Source: CAZIOQ01 sp964540975
GTDB taxonomy: Bacteria > Patescibacteriota > Microgenomatia > UBA12405 > UBA6130
Reading direction: 5' to 3'
DNA length: 19,223 nt
Assembly (NCBI GenBank): GCA_964540975.1
Contig: CAZIOQ010000054.1
Span: forward strand, 1 to 19,223
Below the pieces are notes generated by a model. The model was not told where the DNA came from, did not search any database, and saw nothing but the letters and a program-made list of their open reading frames with translations. The position numbers were made by a program, and so were the translations under genes. This document shows, in pieces, positions 1 through 6,894 of the stretch; the stretch's first letter is position 1; the number at the start of each line of letters is the position of its first letter.

Positions 1-145
1 GTTGAGCGAGATCTGATTTTAGTCTATAAGGTTCGATTTTTTTAGGATTTTCAAAATAATCATAAATTTCATTTGATCTGTCTAAAAGAAAAAGAGCAGT
101 AAAAATTATTTTTTCTTTTAAACTTAATTTTTTCTTTCCCTGCAT
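1..145 (-). CDS. Unrecognised protein, N-terminal fragment cut by window edge
   Basis: A minus-strand reading frame starts with ATG at 145 and stays open for 48 codons to the window edge. The product begins MQGKKKLSLKEKIIFTALFL and continues with a charged, helix-prone stretch. The start is supported by a GAGGAAA-type ribosome binding site about 7 bases upstream (minus strand), a TATGAT -10-like box further up, and a 10-bp palindrome between that box and the gene. I do not recognise the family. The basic N terminus, helical start and upstream palindrome could suit a small regulator, but that is a guess. The gene is divergent from the lamin-tail-domain gene at 263. Confidence 0.6.
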   Translation of the reverse strand, partial: MQGKKKLSLKEKIIFTALFLLDRSNEIYDYFENPKKIEPYRLKSDLAQ

Positions 146-165
146 TTATTTTTCCTCAAATTATT

Positions 166-180
166 TACGATCGTATCATA
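166..180 (-). promoter_or_regulatory. -10 box and operator-like palindrome for the gene at 145
   Basis: Read on the minus strand, TATGAT (180 to 175) matches five of six bases of a -10 box. It abuts the perfect 10-bp palindrome TACGATCGTA (166-175). The palindrome lies at the predicted transcription start, 20 bases before the start codon, where a repressor could act. No good -35 box is visible. Seen: the box and the palindrome. Inferred: that they regulate this gene. Confidence 0.4.
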
Positions 181-226
181 AAATGAGGAAATAGTAAAGG
201 GGGAAGGTTGGTTTTGAAAAGAGCAG

Positions 227-256
227 TTGTTGTCTAAATAAAAAATGTGATAAATT
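227..256 (+). promoter_or_regulatory. Promoter of the lamin-tail-domain gene (leaderless type)
   Basis: A TTGTTG -35-like box (227-232), an 18-base spacer and a TAAATT -10-like box (251-256, four of six bases) precede the ATG at 263. Only six bases separate the -10 box from the ATG and there is no Shine-Dalgarno site, so transcription probably starts at or near the start codon. Confidence 0.45.
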
Positions 257-262
257 ATTTTA

Positions 263-1504
263 ATGCCCAGAAGATTGTTAGGATTTTTATTTGTTTTTAC
301 TCTTCTTTTTATTATCTTTCCTCCTAAAGTTTGTTTAGCTAAAACTGAAATTACCCTTGATTTTAATAGCCAAGTGATAGTAGGAGAGGAGTTTGTTATT
401 AATATTAATATTCAAGGTGCTTCGCAAAACGCAGAATATTATAAAAAAGTGAGGATCGGCGAGGAGAATTCTCAGTTAAATAAAGGAGAAACTTACGGCG
501 AGGATAGTGGTCAGTGGTTAGGGGATACATCTTCTTGGGAAAAGTTTCCAAAGTTTATTACCGATAATAATGGAGAGTGGGTAGGATTCATAAAAGCAAA
601 AGTAAAATCTGGATTATCACCGGGGAAATATTTATTACAATTAAGAATTCGTCGTGTTGGAACAACAATAAACGAGGATAGTTCTGAGTATGAGCTAATC
701 GTAAGTTTATCTTCTATTGGTTCGTCCACCCCTACGCCTACATCGATTCCCACCCTGATTCCTTCTCCAACTTCTACTCCAGAAATTGAAAATATCTATC
801 TTTCCGAAGTAATGCCTAATCCGGAAGATAGTAAAGAATGGGTAGAAATTTATAATGCTAATAATTTTCTGGTAAGTTTAAAAAATTGGCAGATAGATGA
901 TGTTGCTGATGGTGGTTCATCGCCAAAGACATTTTCGGCAGAAATAAACGCTAATGGTTTCTATATAATTGAGACTAGTAATGTTTTTAATAATGATGGT
1001 GATTCGGTGAGACTACTTGATTCGAGCGGTCAGGAAAAAGATAGTATGAATTATAATAGCTCGAAAAAGGGGATTAGTTGGTCTAAAGTTTCTGGTAGTT
1101 GGTGTTTGACAAATCCGACTAAAGGGGCTGCTAATGGCTCTTGTTTATCGGATTCGACTCTTACCGAGGAATCAATACCTACTTCTATTTCTTCTCCAAC
1201 TCCTGTTCAGCTTGCCTCGACTAGTAGTCCGACTTCTGTTTTGGGATTAGCCGAGACTCCACAGTCAACAGTTTCTGGTGAAGAAAATTTTAGCAAAGAA
1301 ATTTTTCTGGGCGAAGAGGGTGAGGTGATGGGCAAGAAAGAAGATATTTCATCACCCGCTTCTTTTAGTCAAAAAAAGTTCGGGAATAATGTCTTGCCAT
1401 TGATTTTTATTGGTCTGGGTATTAGTATGATAGGTGTTTATTTTTGGTTGAATAAAAGGAGCAAAGAAAATTATTCTGATGAAACAGAAGTTGAAGAAAT
1501 GTAA
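263..1504 (+). CDS. Secreted lamin-tail-domain (LTD) surface protein with C-terminal membrane anchor
   Basis: The 413-residue product has a Sec-type signal peptide at about 1-26 (hydrophobic core, then an A-x-A-like end at CLA), a beta-rich N-terminal domain at about 28-148, a Ser/Thr/Pro linker at 151-172, and a lamin tail domain at about 174-298. The LTD shows the typical LSEVMPNP start and the EWVEIYN and GDSVRLLD strands. A second Ser/Thr/Pro linker follows, then one membrane helix at about 376-401 and a basic/acidic cytoplasmic tail. LTD domains in bacteria occur in secreted or wall-bound proteins and are thought to bind other macromolecules; no enzymatic motif is visible here. The ATG is chosen because the signal peptide begins there and a -10-like box lies just upstream. 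The 3' end overlaps the VanZ-like gene by 26 bases, which suggests co-transcription. Domain calls are fairly secure; the biological role is unknown. Confidence 0.85.
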   Translation: MPRRLLGFLFVFTLLFIIFPPKVCLAKTEITLDFNSQVIVGEEFVININIQGASQNAEYYKKVRIGEENSQLNKGETYGEDSGQWLGDTSSWEKFPKFITDNNGEWVGFIKAKVKSGLSPGKYLLQLRIRRVGTTINEDSSEYELIVSLSSIGSSTPTPTSIPTLIPSPTSTPEIENIYLSEVMPNPEDSKEWVEIYNANNFLVSLKNWQIDDVADGGSSPKTFSAEINANGFYIIETSNVFNNDGDSVRLLDSSGQEKDSMNYNSSKKGISWSKVSGSWCLTNPTKGAANGSCLSDSTLTEESIPTSISSPTPVQLASTSSPTSVLGLAETPQSTVSGEENFSKEIFLGEEGEVMGKKEDISSPASFSQKKFGNNVLPLIFIGLGISMIGVYFWLNKRSKENYSDETEVEEM

Positions 1505-1892
1505 AAGCGTTTTAAGATTTAGCGCTCCTTTTGCTTGGATGGGAATTATTTTTTTTCTCTCTTCTCGACAAAGATTAACTTTTTCGGAAAACTATTTAAT
1601 AACTTTTTTATTTTTTAAAACTTTACATATTATTGAATATGGGATCTTATTTTTACTTTGGAGAATTGCATTATATGATAAAAAAGAGGGTGTTAAATTG
1701 GCGATCTTAATCTCGGCTTTATATGCAATAGCAGATGAATTACATCAAGTTTTTGTTCCAACAAGAGAGGGGAGTATTAGGGATGTTTTGATTGATTTTC
1801 TTGGGATTTTTATTTTTTGGAAATTTTTACTTCAAAGATTTGAGGATTTGGCCAGAAAAATGAATCTAATAAAAGAGAAAGAGATAATTTGA
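1479..1892 (+). CDS. VanZ-like integral membrane protein
   Basis: The 137-residue protein has four predicted membrane helices and the VanZ family signature: an FLSSRQ motif after helix 1, a conserved HIIEYGILF segment, and ADELHQVFVPTREGSIRDVL before the last helix. VanZ confers low-level teicoplanin resistance in enterococci. Most relatives, including short stand-alone ones like this, have no proven substrate and are assumed to act at the envelope. The gene starts inside the 3' end of the LTD gene and ends in TGA. An AAAGGAG sequence lies about 18 bases before the ATG, too far for a standard ribosome binding site, so translational coupling is likely. Family assignment is good; function is not known. 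Confidence 0.85.
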   Translation: MKQKLKKCKSVLRFSAPFAWMGIIFFLSSRQRLTFSENYLITFLFFKTLHIIEYGILFLLWRIALYDKKEGVKLAILISALYAIADELHQVFVPTREGSIRDVLIDFLGIFIFWKFLLQRFEDLARKMNLIKEKEII

Positions 1893-1917
1893 TTGCTTTT
1901 GTCCTCTTTTTATCCTC

Positions 1918-1947
1918 TTGACATCTATCCCAAAATAATTTTATTAT
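1918..1947 (+). promoter_or_regulatory. Strong sigma-70-type promoter upstream of the small repeat protein
   Basis: A perfect TTGACA -35 box (1918-1923), an 18-base spacer and a TATTAT -10 box (1942-1947, five of six bases) predict a start near 1954. That leaves an untranslated leader of about 170 bases before the ATG at 2123, unlike most genes in this window. Confidence 0.7.
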
Positions 1948-2039
1948 GACAAGGTAGCCTGCCCATTACTCTTAGATTTTTATAGGATTTAAGTGAAAAA
2001 AAACTATTTGTTCAATAACTTTCCAGATAAATTTAAATT

Positions 2040-2067
2040 AGCCCGCGGTTCTTGGCGGGTTTTTTTG
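2040..2067 (+). terminator. Terminator hairpin inside the leader (attenuator, or end of a short RNA)
   Basis: CCCGC (2042-2046) pairs with GCGGG (2055-2059) around an 8-base loop, extended by G-T and A-T pairs (2041/2060 and 2040/2061), and runs into a tract of eight T (2060-2067). It sits between the strong promoter at 1918-1947 and the ribosome binding site at 2106. It could attenuate the downstream gene, or end an RNA of about 110 bases starting near 1954. CCTGCC at 1958-1963 could pair with GGCGGG at 2054-2059 (one G-T pair), a possible competing structure. The hairpin is seen; the regulatory role is inferred. Confidence 0.65.
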
Positions 2068-2105
2068 TTTTCCGATTAGGTTATTAAAGGTTAAAAATTT
2101 TTGAA

Positions 2106-2114
2106 GGGAGGTGA
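2106..2114 (+). promoter_or_regulatory. Strong Shine-Dalgarno site that fixes the start of the repeat protein
   Basis: GGGAGGTGA lies 8 bases before the ATG at 2123. An in-frame GTG at 2111 falls within this site, so it cannot be the start. This is the strongest ribosome binding site in the window and, with the strong promoter, suggests high expression. Confidence 0.8.
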
Positions 2115-2122
2115 GAAAGAAA

Positions 2123-2635
2123 ATGTCCAAAAAAATTGCGGCTTTAATTGGTGCGGGCGCGCTGTTTTTAGCGGCCGCCGCTCCAGCGCTGGCCTGGTGG
2201 AGCAGTGATACAGCTTATGTTAGTAATAGTGCGGTAGCAGTTGCCACTACCGGAGGCAATGGTCAAGGTAATGGTGCAAAGGTAAATAATTCTACTGTCG
2301 GTGGATGGTGTGGTAGTGGTTCAGTCACTGTGAGTGGAACTAACAGTATGACTACCGGAGATGCAGACGCTACTGCTACGGCAGGAGTGGTTGCTAATAC
2401 TCATAAAGGCTGTCTGACCTGTGGCTGGTGGCATACGGATTTCGCCTCTGTTAATAATAGTGCAGTGGCCGTAGCTGATACCGGTAACAATGGTCAAGGT
2501 AATGGTTTAGAGGTAAATCATTCTACTGTTGGAAAGTATGGTAGTGGTTTAGTCAATGTGAGTGGGAATAATACTATGAATACCGGTGATGCCAGTGCGA
2601 CATCCCGCGCTTGGGTGATGGTGAATATCCACTAA
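2123..2635 (+). CDS. Small secreted two-repeat protein (TG-repeat family)
   Basis: The 170-residue product has a clear signal peptide (MSKKIAALIGAG, an alanine-rich core, cleavage near APALA at about residue 23). The rest is two copies of a repeat of about 76 residues. Each copy has NSAVAVA, then TG-x-NGQGNG, VN-x-STVG, V-x-VSG-x-N, a TGDA motif and a final N-x-H. There are no membrane helices after the signal, and no catalytic motif is visible. High Gly/Asn/Ser/Thr content and alternating small and polar residues suggest a beta-solenoid or curlin-like fibre, but that is inferred. The same TG-x-N / TG-x-A pattern recurs in the next gene, so the two probably work together. The gene is clearly more GC-rich than its neighbours (about 48% in lines I counted) and has a strong promoter and ribosome binding site, which fits an abundant surface protein. 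I recognise no named family. Confidence 0.8.
   Translation: MSKKIAALIGAGALFLAAAAPALAWWSSDTAYVSNSAVAVATTGGNGQGNGAKVNNSTVGGWCGSGSVTVSGTNSMTTGDADATATAGVVANTHKGCLTCGWWHTDFASVNNSAVAVADTGNNGQGNGLEVNHSTVGKYGSGLVNVSGNNTMNTGDASATSRAWVMVNIH
2219..2632 (+). repeat. Internal direct duplication in the repeat-protein gene
   Basis: Copy 1 (about 2219-2402) and copy 2 (about 2450-2632) align at the DNA level with an offset of 231 bases, dropping to 228 after one codon is lost. Identical stretches include GGTCAAGGTAATGG (2261 and 2492) and AATAGTGC. DNA-level conservation indicates a fairly recent or homogenised duplication. Confidence 0.75.
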
Positions 2636-2638
2636 TTC

Positions 2639-2690
2639 GTGGGTATTGGGTCAAGGGGTGTACCGCAAGTGGTACACCCCGGAAACCCGC
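2639..2690 (+). other. Large two-part hairpin in the mRNA after the repeat-protein gene
   Basis: A perfect 10-bp stem GGGGTGTACC (2655-2664) / GGTACACCCC (2671-2680) with a 6-base loop is enclosed by a second stem, GTGGGT (2639-2644) / ACCCGC (2685-2690, one G-T pair). It begins 4 bases after the stop codon. No T tract follows, so it is not a standard intrinsic terminator. It may protect the 3' end of the upstream message against exonucleases and set different levels of the two secreted proteins. The structure is seen; the role is inferred. Confidence 0.65.
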
Positions 2691-2714
2691 AAAGATATTA
2701 AAAATTAAAATTCT

Positions 2715-2730
2715 AAATTCAAAATTCAAA
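2715..2730. repeat. Short AAATTCA heptamer repeat
   Basis: AAATTCAAAATTCAAA is a 7-bp unit repeated in tandem. The same 16 bases occur exactly at 13306-13321 inside trmD. Confidence 0.55.
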
Positions 2731-2764
2731 CGTTTTAAAATAAAGAAAGAAAAAAAATAAACTA

Positions 2765-5700
2765 ATGTTTTTTAAAGTTTTTAAGAAAAAAGTCTGGCAG
2801 AAATTTTTAGCTCTTTTTTTGAGTTTTCTTCTTTTAGTTAATCCAATTACCATTCCTCTTGCCTTGGCGCAAGAAGTAGACCAAGAAGCATCGGCAACTG
2901 TTGAGGAAACAAGCCAAAATGAGGAATCTTCAACATCTTCTTCACCCGATTTAGAAACCAATGATCAAAAGACAAATCAAACAGATTCCCAGGAGGATCA
3001 ACAATCATTAGCTGATCAACAACCGGATTCTACTCCAACTCCAACGCTGATTCCTGAAGCAGTAACTCCCACCCCAACGATTATCCCAAAAACTAATTCT
3101 GATGGTAATGCTACAATCCAAACTGGGGAAGCAAACTCCCAAGCAGTAGTGACAACTAAGGCAAATATTAATGAGGCAATAATTTCCGGTGAGATGACTA
3201 CTTCTCAAGATCCTTGTGCTCCGCCAGTTGGAGAAACAACTTGTCCTCAGCCAGTGATTATTAATCAAGAAAATTCTGCTGTGGCAACAGATTCAGCTAT
3301 TTCTTTGGCAAATACAGGCGAGAATACCATTGATGGCGTCTCGGGCGATGCTTTAATTAACACCGGCAATGCCACTGCTGGGGCAGAAATTGGCAATGAA
3401 ATTAATACTAACTTAGTTATTTTTGATGATGAGGGGGATGGGGAACAATTGACTGATCAATCAACCGAGGACAATGATGAGGAGAATCCGTCGCAAATTA
3501 TTATCGTTAATCAAAACAGCGGTGATTTAGCCAATCAAGCAGATGTTTCTGCCAATACCGGTGAAAATAGTATTAGCGAAAGTCTAGCTTCGGCAACGAT
3601 TCAAACCGGCGATGCCCTGGCTTTAGCTAATGTTTTGAATCTTTTGAATACCAATATTGTTGGCTCTGATTTCCAATTTTATTTTTTAAATCTTTCAGAT
3701 ATCAACGGCGATATTAACTTTAATGAAGTTTGGAAAAAAATTGTTGAGAATAACAGTTTAACCGGACTTAACTTAGTTGGGGGAGAAAATTCAAATTTAT
3801 TTTTACTTGAAAACATAAATCTTGCTGAGTTGACCAATGAAATTCAGGTTGTTGCTACTAGCGGCGGCAATAATGCTTCTGAAAACCAAGGAGATGTTTT
3901 AATAGCCACCGGCGACGCCACTGCTTTAGCCAATGTTTTGAATTTTGTTAATCTTAACTTTATCGGCTCTCAATTTTTATTTGGCGGCATTAATATTTTG
4001 GGTTCTTTTGTCGGCAATATTATCTTGCCCCGACCAGACAGATTTGCCGCTGATATGTTAGACGAGACAGAGGGAGCAAATATTTTTTTCGAGGCGACAA
4101 ATAATGCTCTGGTTGAAAATATAGTTTCGGCTTCTGCCAATAGCGGTGTGAATACAGCTGACAATAGCGGAGGAGATAATACGATTGAAACGGGCGAGGC
4201 GATAAGCCGAGTTAATAGCCTTTCTTTTGTTAATCTTAATATTTTGAACAGTGATTGGTTCTTTTTTATGATTAATAATTTAGGTTCTTGTTTAGGAAAA
4301 ATTTTTAACTGGTCAATGCCAGGTTCCCAGGAAAATCTTGAGGAAAACGGATCAATATTTCTTCAGCTTGGCTTAGACAATCAAAGTCAATCAAATGAGC
4401 AGAATCCATCTTTAGATAATCAGGCTGATGATCATTTTAGCCCTTTAAATTCAGTTGCGATTACCAATCAAGCCCAAATTGGCAATAATATTCAGGTTGC
4501 TGCCTCAACCGGAGATAATCAGGCGATTAATAATCAAGGCAATACGAAAATCGTTACCGGTACGGCTAAGGCTTTGGCTAATCTTTTAAATTTTGTTAAT
4601 TTAAATATTTGGGGCAGCCGCTGGTTTGGGGGATTGTTAAATATTTTGGGCAGTTGGACAGGACATATTATTTTTGCCTATCCGGATATTGCTGTTTCAT
4701 TTATTAATAATTCAGAAAGCGTTTTTTCAGATGAAACTTTTAGTTATACCGTTAATTTTAGAAATCAGGGCTATGATGAGGCTAATGATGTTCAAATAAC
4801 CGTAGAAGTTCCCCAAGGAGTGATTTTTGTCGGTGACTCGAGCGGAATCTCAGCGGAAATTTCTGGTAGATTTTATACTTGGAATATTGGCAGATTAAGG
4901 GTTGGTGAACAAGGGTCTTTTGTTGTTATTGTCAAGATGGATCCCGATTATTATCCCCAGCAACATCTATCTTTTTGGGAAAAATTAATTCCTTCTGTCT
5001 GGGCGGCGGAGAATACGATTGAGAGTAGAGTTTCCTTAGTGGCTTTGGCAAAAACTTCTGATCCGGAAACAGATCTTTCTAATAATTCTGCCTCGGCGGT
5101 AACGATTGTTCATTACCCTGTTAATAATACCCAGCAGAATAACAATTTGGTCCAAGTTGCGAGTGATCAGGAGGAGGTTGATCAAAGACAGCCACTGCTA
5201 GAGATTACTGCCTCAAATAATGTTGGAAAACTTGTTTATCCAGGTGATACAGTTACATTTGAAATTATGATTAAAAATACCGGTGAAGGTACTGCTTATA
5301 ATACCTATCTTTCTCATAGGCTTTTTGATCATAATCCCCAGGATTTTGGAACCGCCATTTTAAACATTGGAATCGTGGAACCAGGAAAAACAATAAAACT
5401 TTCTTTCGGTATGGCTTTGCAAGATGGTGGTTTGTTACCAGCTGGTCTTTATTTTACTGAGAGTCAGGCAATTGGTTTTGCGGTCAATGGCAATGAAGTT
5501 TTTTCTGATAAAGCAATTACTAGTTTTGAGATCAGACTGAAGAATAAATTAATTTCTGAAGTCAAAGCAGCAGAGCCAAGTAGTCAACTATTAGGTTTAA
5601 AACAGGATGCTTGCGAGCAAAAAGAAGAAGTTTTACCTTATGCGCTATTGCTTTTGCTATCTGTTTTGTGGATTAGCGAGAGAAAAATAAAAATTGTTTT

Positions 5701-5872
5701 CCAAGAAGTAAAAAAACTGCGAGGGATTAAAAAAGTGAGTTACCTTTCCCTTGAAATTACTACCTTTTTAATCGGATTAATTTCTTTTGGCTATTCCCTT
5801 TATAAAATAATATCTTTTTTAGGTCTTCTAAAAACAGGAGTTTTTGAGGTACTCAGTCGGGTCCTAAGATAA
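2765..5872 (+). CDS. Large secreted, membrane-anchored TG-repeat protein with two DUF11/CARDB-like domains
   Basis: The 1035-residue product has a signal peptide (about 1-36, ending LALAQE), an acidic Ser/Thr/Gln/Pro linker to about 115, and a half repeat near 116-140. Five longer repeats follow, starting at about 163, 245, 348, 443 and 565. Each carries paired NSA/NQA, TG-x-N and TG-x-A motifs followed by N-x-x-N-x-N. Repeats 3-5 extend into an aromatic, hydrophobic stretch (GxxNILGSxxG). Next come two Ig-like domains of the DUF11/CARDB type (about 640-732 and 809-930), with SFINNSESVFSDE/VNFRNQG and VYPGDTVTFEIMIKNTGEG. The C terminus has hydrophobic helices at about 957-975 and 998-1023. 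DUF11 domains are typical of long surface stalk proteins, so a fibre or adhesin-like envelope protein is likely. It follows the small repeat protein on the same strand. No good ribosome binding site is seen. No enzymatic motif is visible. Confidence 0.8.
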   Translation: MFFKVFKKKVWQKFLALFLSFLLLVNPITIPLALAQEVDQEASATVEETSQNEESSTSSSPDLETNDQKTNQTDSQEDQQSLADQQPDSTPTPTLIPEAVTPTPTIIPKTNSDGNATIQTGEANSQAVVTTKANINEAIISGEMTTSQDPCAPPVGETTCPQPVIINQENSAVATDSAISLANTGENTIDGVSGDALINTGNATAGAEIGNEINTNLVIFDDEGDGEQLTDQSTEDNDEENPSQIIIVNQNSGDLANQADVSANTGENSISESLASATIQTGDALALANVLNLLNTNIVGSDFQFYFLNLSDINGDINFNEVWKKIVENNSLTGLNLVGGENSNLFLLENINLAELTNEIQVVATSGGNNASENQGDVLIATGDATALANVLNFVNLNFIGSQFLFGGINILGSFVGNIILPRPDRFAADMLDETEGANIFFEATNNALVENIVSASANSGVNTADNSGGDNTIETGEAISRVNSLSFVNLNILNSDWFFFMINNLGSCLGKIFNWSMPGSQENLEENGSIFLQLGLDNQSQSNEQNPSLDNQADDHFSPLNSVAITNQAQIGNNIQVAASTGDNQAINNQGNTKIVTGTAKALANLLNFVNLNIWGSRWFGGLLNILGSWTGHIIFAYPDIAVSFINNSESVFSDETFSYTVNFRNQGYDEANDVQITVEVPQGVIFVGDSSGISAEISGRFYTWNIGRLRVGEQGSFVVIVKMDPDYYPQQHLSFWEKLIPSVWAAENTIESRVSLVALAKTSDPETDLSNNSASAVTIVHYPVNNTQQNNNLVQVASDQEEVDQRQPLLEITASNNVGKLVYPGDTVTFEIMIKNTGEGTAYNTYLSHRLFDHNPQDFGTAILNIGIVEPGKTIKLSFGMALQDGGLLPAGLYFTESQAIGFAVNGNEVFSDKAITSFEIRLKNKLISEVKAAEPSSQLLGLKQDACEQKEEVLPYALLLLLSVLWISERKIKIVFQEVKKLRGIKKVSYLSLEITTFLIGLISFGYSLYKIISFLGLLKTGVFEVLSRVLR

Positions 5873-5877
5873 TTAGT

Positions 5878-5921
5878 CTTGACTCTTTCTCTTGTCAAGG
5901 ATTCAAGAATAATAATATAAT
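5878..5921 (+). promoter_or_regulatory. Promoter of the CAP-domain gene with an inverted repeat over the -35 box
   Basis: TTGTCA (5892-5897), an 18-base spacer and a perfect TATAAT (5916-5921) form a good sigma-70-type promoter, giving a leader of about 46 bases. An inverted repeat, CTTGAC (5878-5883) / GTCAAG (5894-5899), covers the -35 box and could be an operator; its T/C-rich 10-base centre does not pair. Confidence 0.65.
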
Positions 5922-5973
5922 GTAAAAGTGGTTTTGATGGCTTTCTAGCAAATGTTTTAGGGAGAAAGAATTT

Positions 5974-6858
5974 ATGAAAAAAATAAAAATCTGGTTTAAA
6001 AATCTTTTCATTCCAGACGAAGATAATAATTTTCGGGCTAAAATTCTAAGTTCTTCTTTTTTGGCTTGTCTGGTGGGGATATTTTTGTTTGTTCAGACTC
6101 TCCTGAGTTTTTTAGCTTTAGTTAAGCCAGGGGTTTTAGGCTACTCAGCTGATATTACTCCTGAAAAAATAATCGAATTAACCAATAAAGAAAGACAAAA
6201 ATTTGGTTTATCTCCTCTCCAAATGAATTCTCTTCTTAATGAAGCGGCCCAGAGAAAAGCCGCGGATATGTTTGCGTTTGATTATTGGGCTCATATCTCG
6301 CCTACTGGTAGAACTCCCTGGACATTTTTTAGAGAAGTGGGTTATTCTTATTCAGTGGCTGGTGAGAATTTAGCCAAAGATTTTTCTAATGCTGAAGGGA
6401 TATTAGCAGCTTGGATGAAATCACCAACCCATAAAGACAACATTCTAGAGAGTAGATTCAAGGAGATTGGCGTAGCAGTTGTTGATGGGACCTTAAATGG
6501 TATTAGAACGACCTTGGTAGTTCAACTTTTTGGAACACCATTGTTAGCAAAAACAGCCCAGCAAGAGTCAATTAATAAACCAATTCTTGCTACCACCAAT
6601 AATTTAGAACTTAATAATCCTTCGCTACCTACTGCTTCGGCTCAAGCTGAAATCCCTTCTCAAATTAATCCTTTAGGAATTACCAAAATAGTGAGTGCTT
6701 TTATATTTGGTTTATTAACTATTGCCTTAATTATTGATGGCTTAATAGTTTGGAAGAAGAAAATTTACAGAATTAGTGGTCGCAATCTTGCCCATGCTGG
6801 ATTTTTAGTCATTGTATTTTTGCTAATTATGTTAAGTCAACAGGGGGTGATTAATTAA
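5974..6858 (+). CDS. Membrane-tethered CAP/SCP-domain protein
   Basis: The 294-residue product has a short cytoplasmic N terminus and one membrane helix (about 27-49). A CAP (SCP/PR1-like) domain spans about 58-186, followed by a linker rich in Asn, Pro and Ser, and two C-terminal helices (about 233-255 and 269-290). CAP hallmarks are present: LTNKERQKFGLSPL, the first His in YWAHISP, the Glu in GENLA, the second His in SPTHKDNIL, and the Glu in FKEIGVAV. Together they form the family's usual His/Glu cavity. Bacterial CAP proteins are extracytoplasmic and mostly lack a proven substrate; lipid binding, peptidase and wall-related roles have been proposed for relatives. A GGGAG ribosome binding site sits 9 bases before the ATG, and the gene has its own promoter. 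The domain is certain; the role is open. Confidence 0.9.
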   Translation: MKKIKIWFKNLFIPDEDNNFRAKILSSSFLACLVGIFLFVQTLLSFLALVKPGVLGYSADITPEKIIELTNKERQKFGLSPLQMNSLLNEAAQRKAADMFAFDYWAHISPTGRTPWTFFREVGYSYSVAGENLAKDFSNAEGILAAWMKSPTHKDNILESRFKEIGVAVVDGTLNGIRTTLVVQLFGTPLLAKTAQQESINKPILATTNNLELNNPSLPTASAQAEIPSQINPLGITKIVSAFIFGLLTIALIIDGLIVWKKKIYRISGRNLAHAGFLVIVFLLIMLSQQGVIN

Positions 6859-6894
6859 TTTCAATTTTTTAAAATTTTTAAAAAATGATTAAAA

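Noticed and set aside
20..45. GGTTCGA-like bases at 30-36 resembling a tRNA T-loop
   Set aside because: No acceptor, D or anticodon arm can be drawn around it, and it lies in an open minus-strand frame. A similar match near 19141 is rejected for the same reason.
2111..2122. GTG at 2111 as start of the repeat protein
   Set aside because: It lies inside the Shine-Dalgarno site that serves the ATG at 2123, and starting there puts extra charged residues before the signal peptide.
2219..2632. Regular repeats read as a CRISPR array
   Set aside because: There are only two long units, both in frame and coding for a signal-peptide protein; there are no short identical repeats with unique spacers and no cas genes.
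3008..4164. Opposite-strand open frames within the large repeat-protein gene
   Set aside because: They are shadows of the real frame: no ribosome binding site, odd composition, and complete overlap with a well-supported coding sequence.
6859..6894. AT palindrome between the CAP gene and the 88-residue gene as a terminator
   Set aside because: The stem would be only A-T pairs in a homopolymer-rich stretch, which is expected by chance at this base composition.
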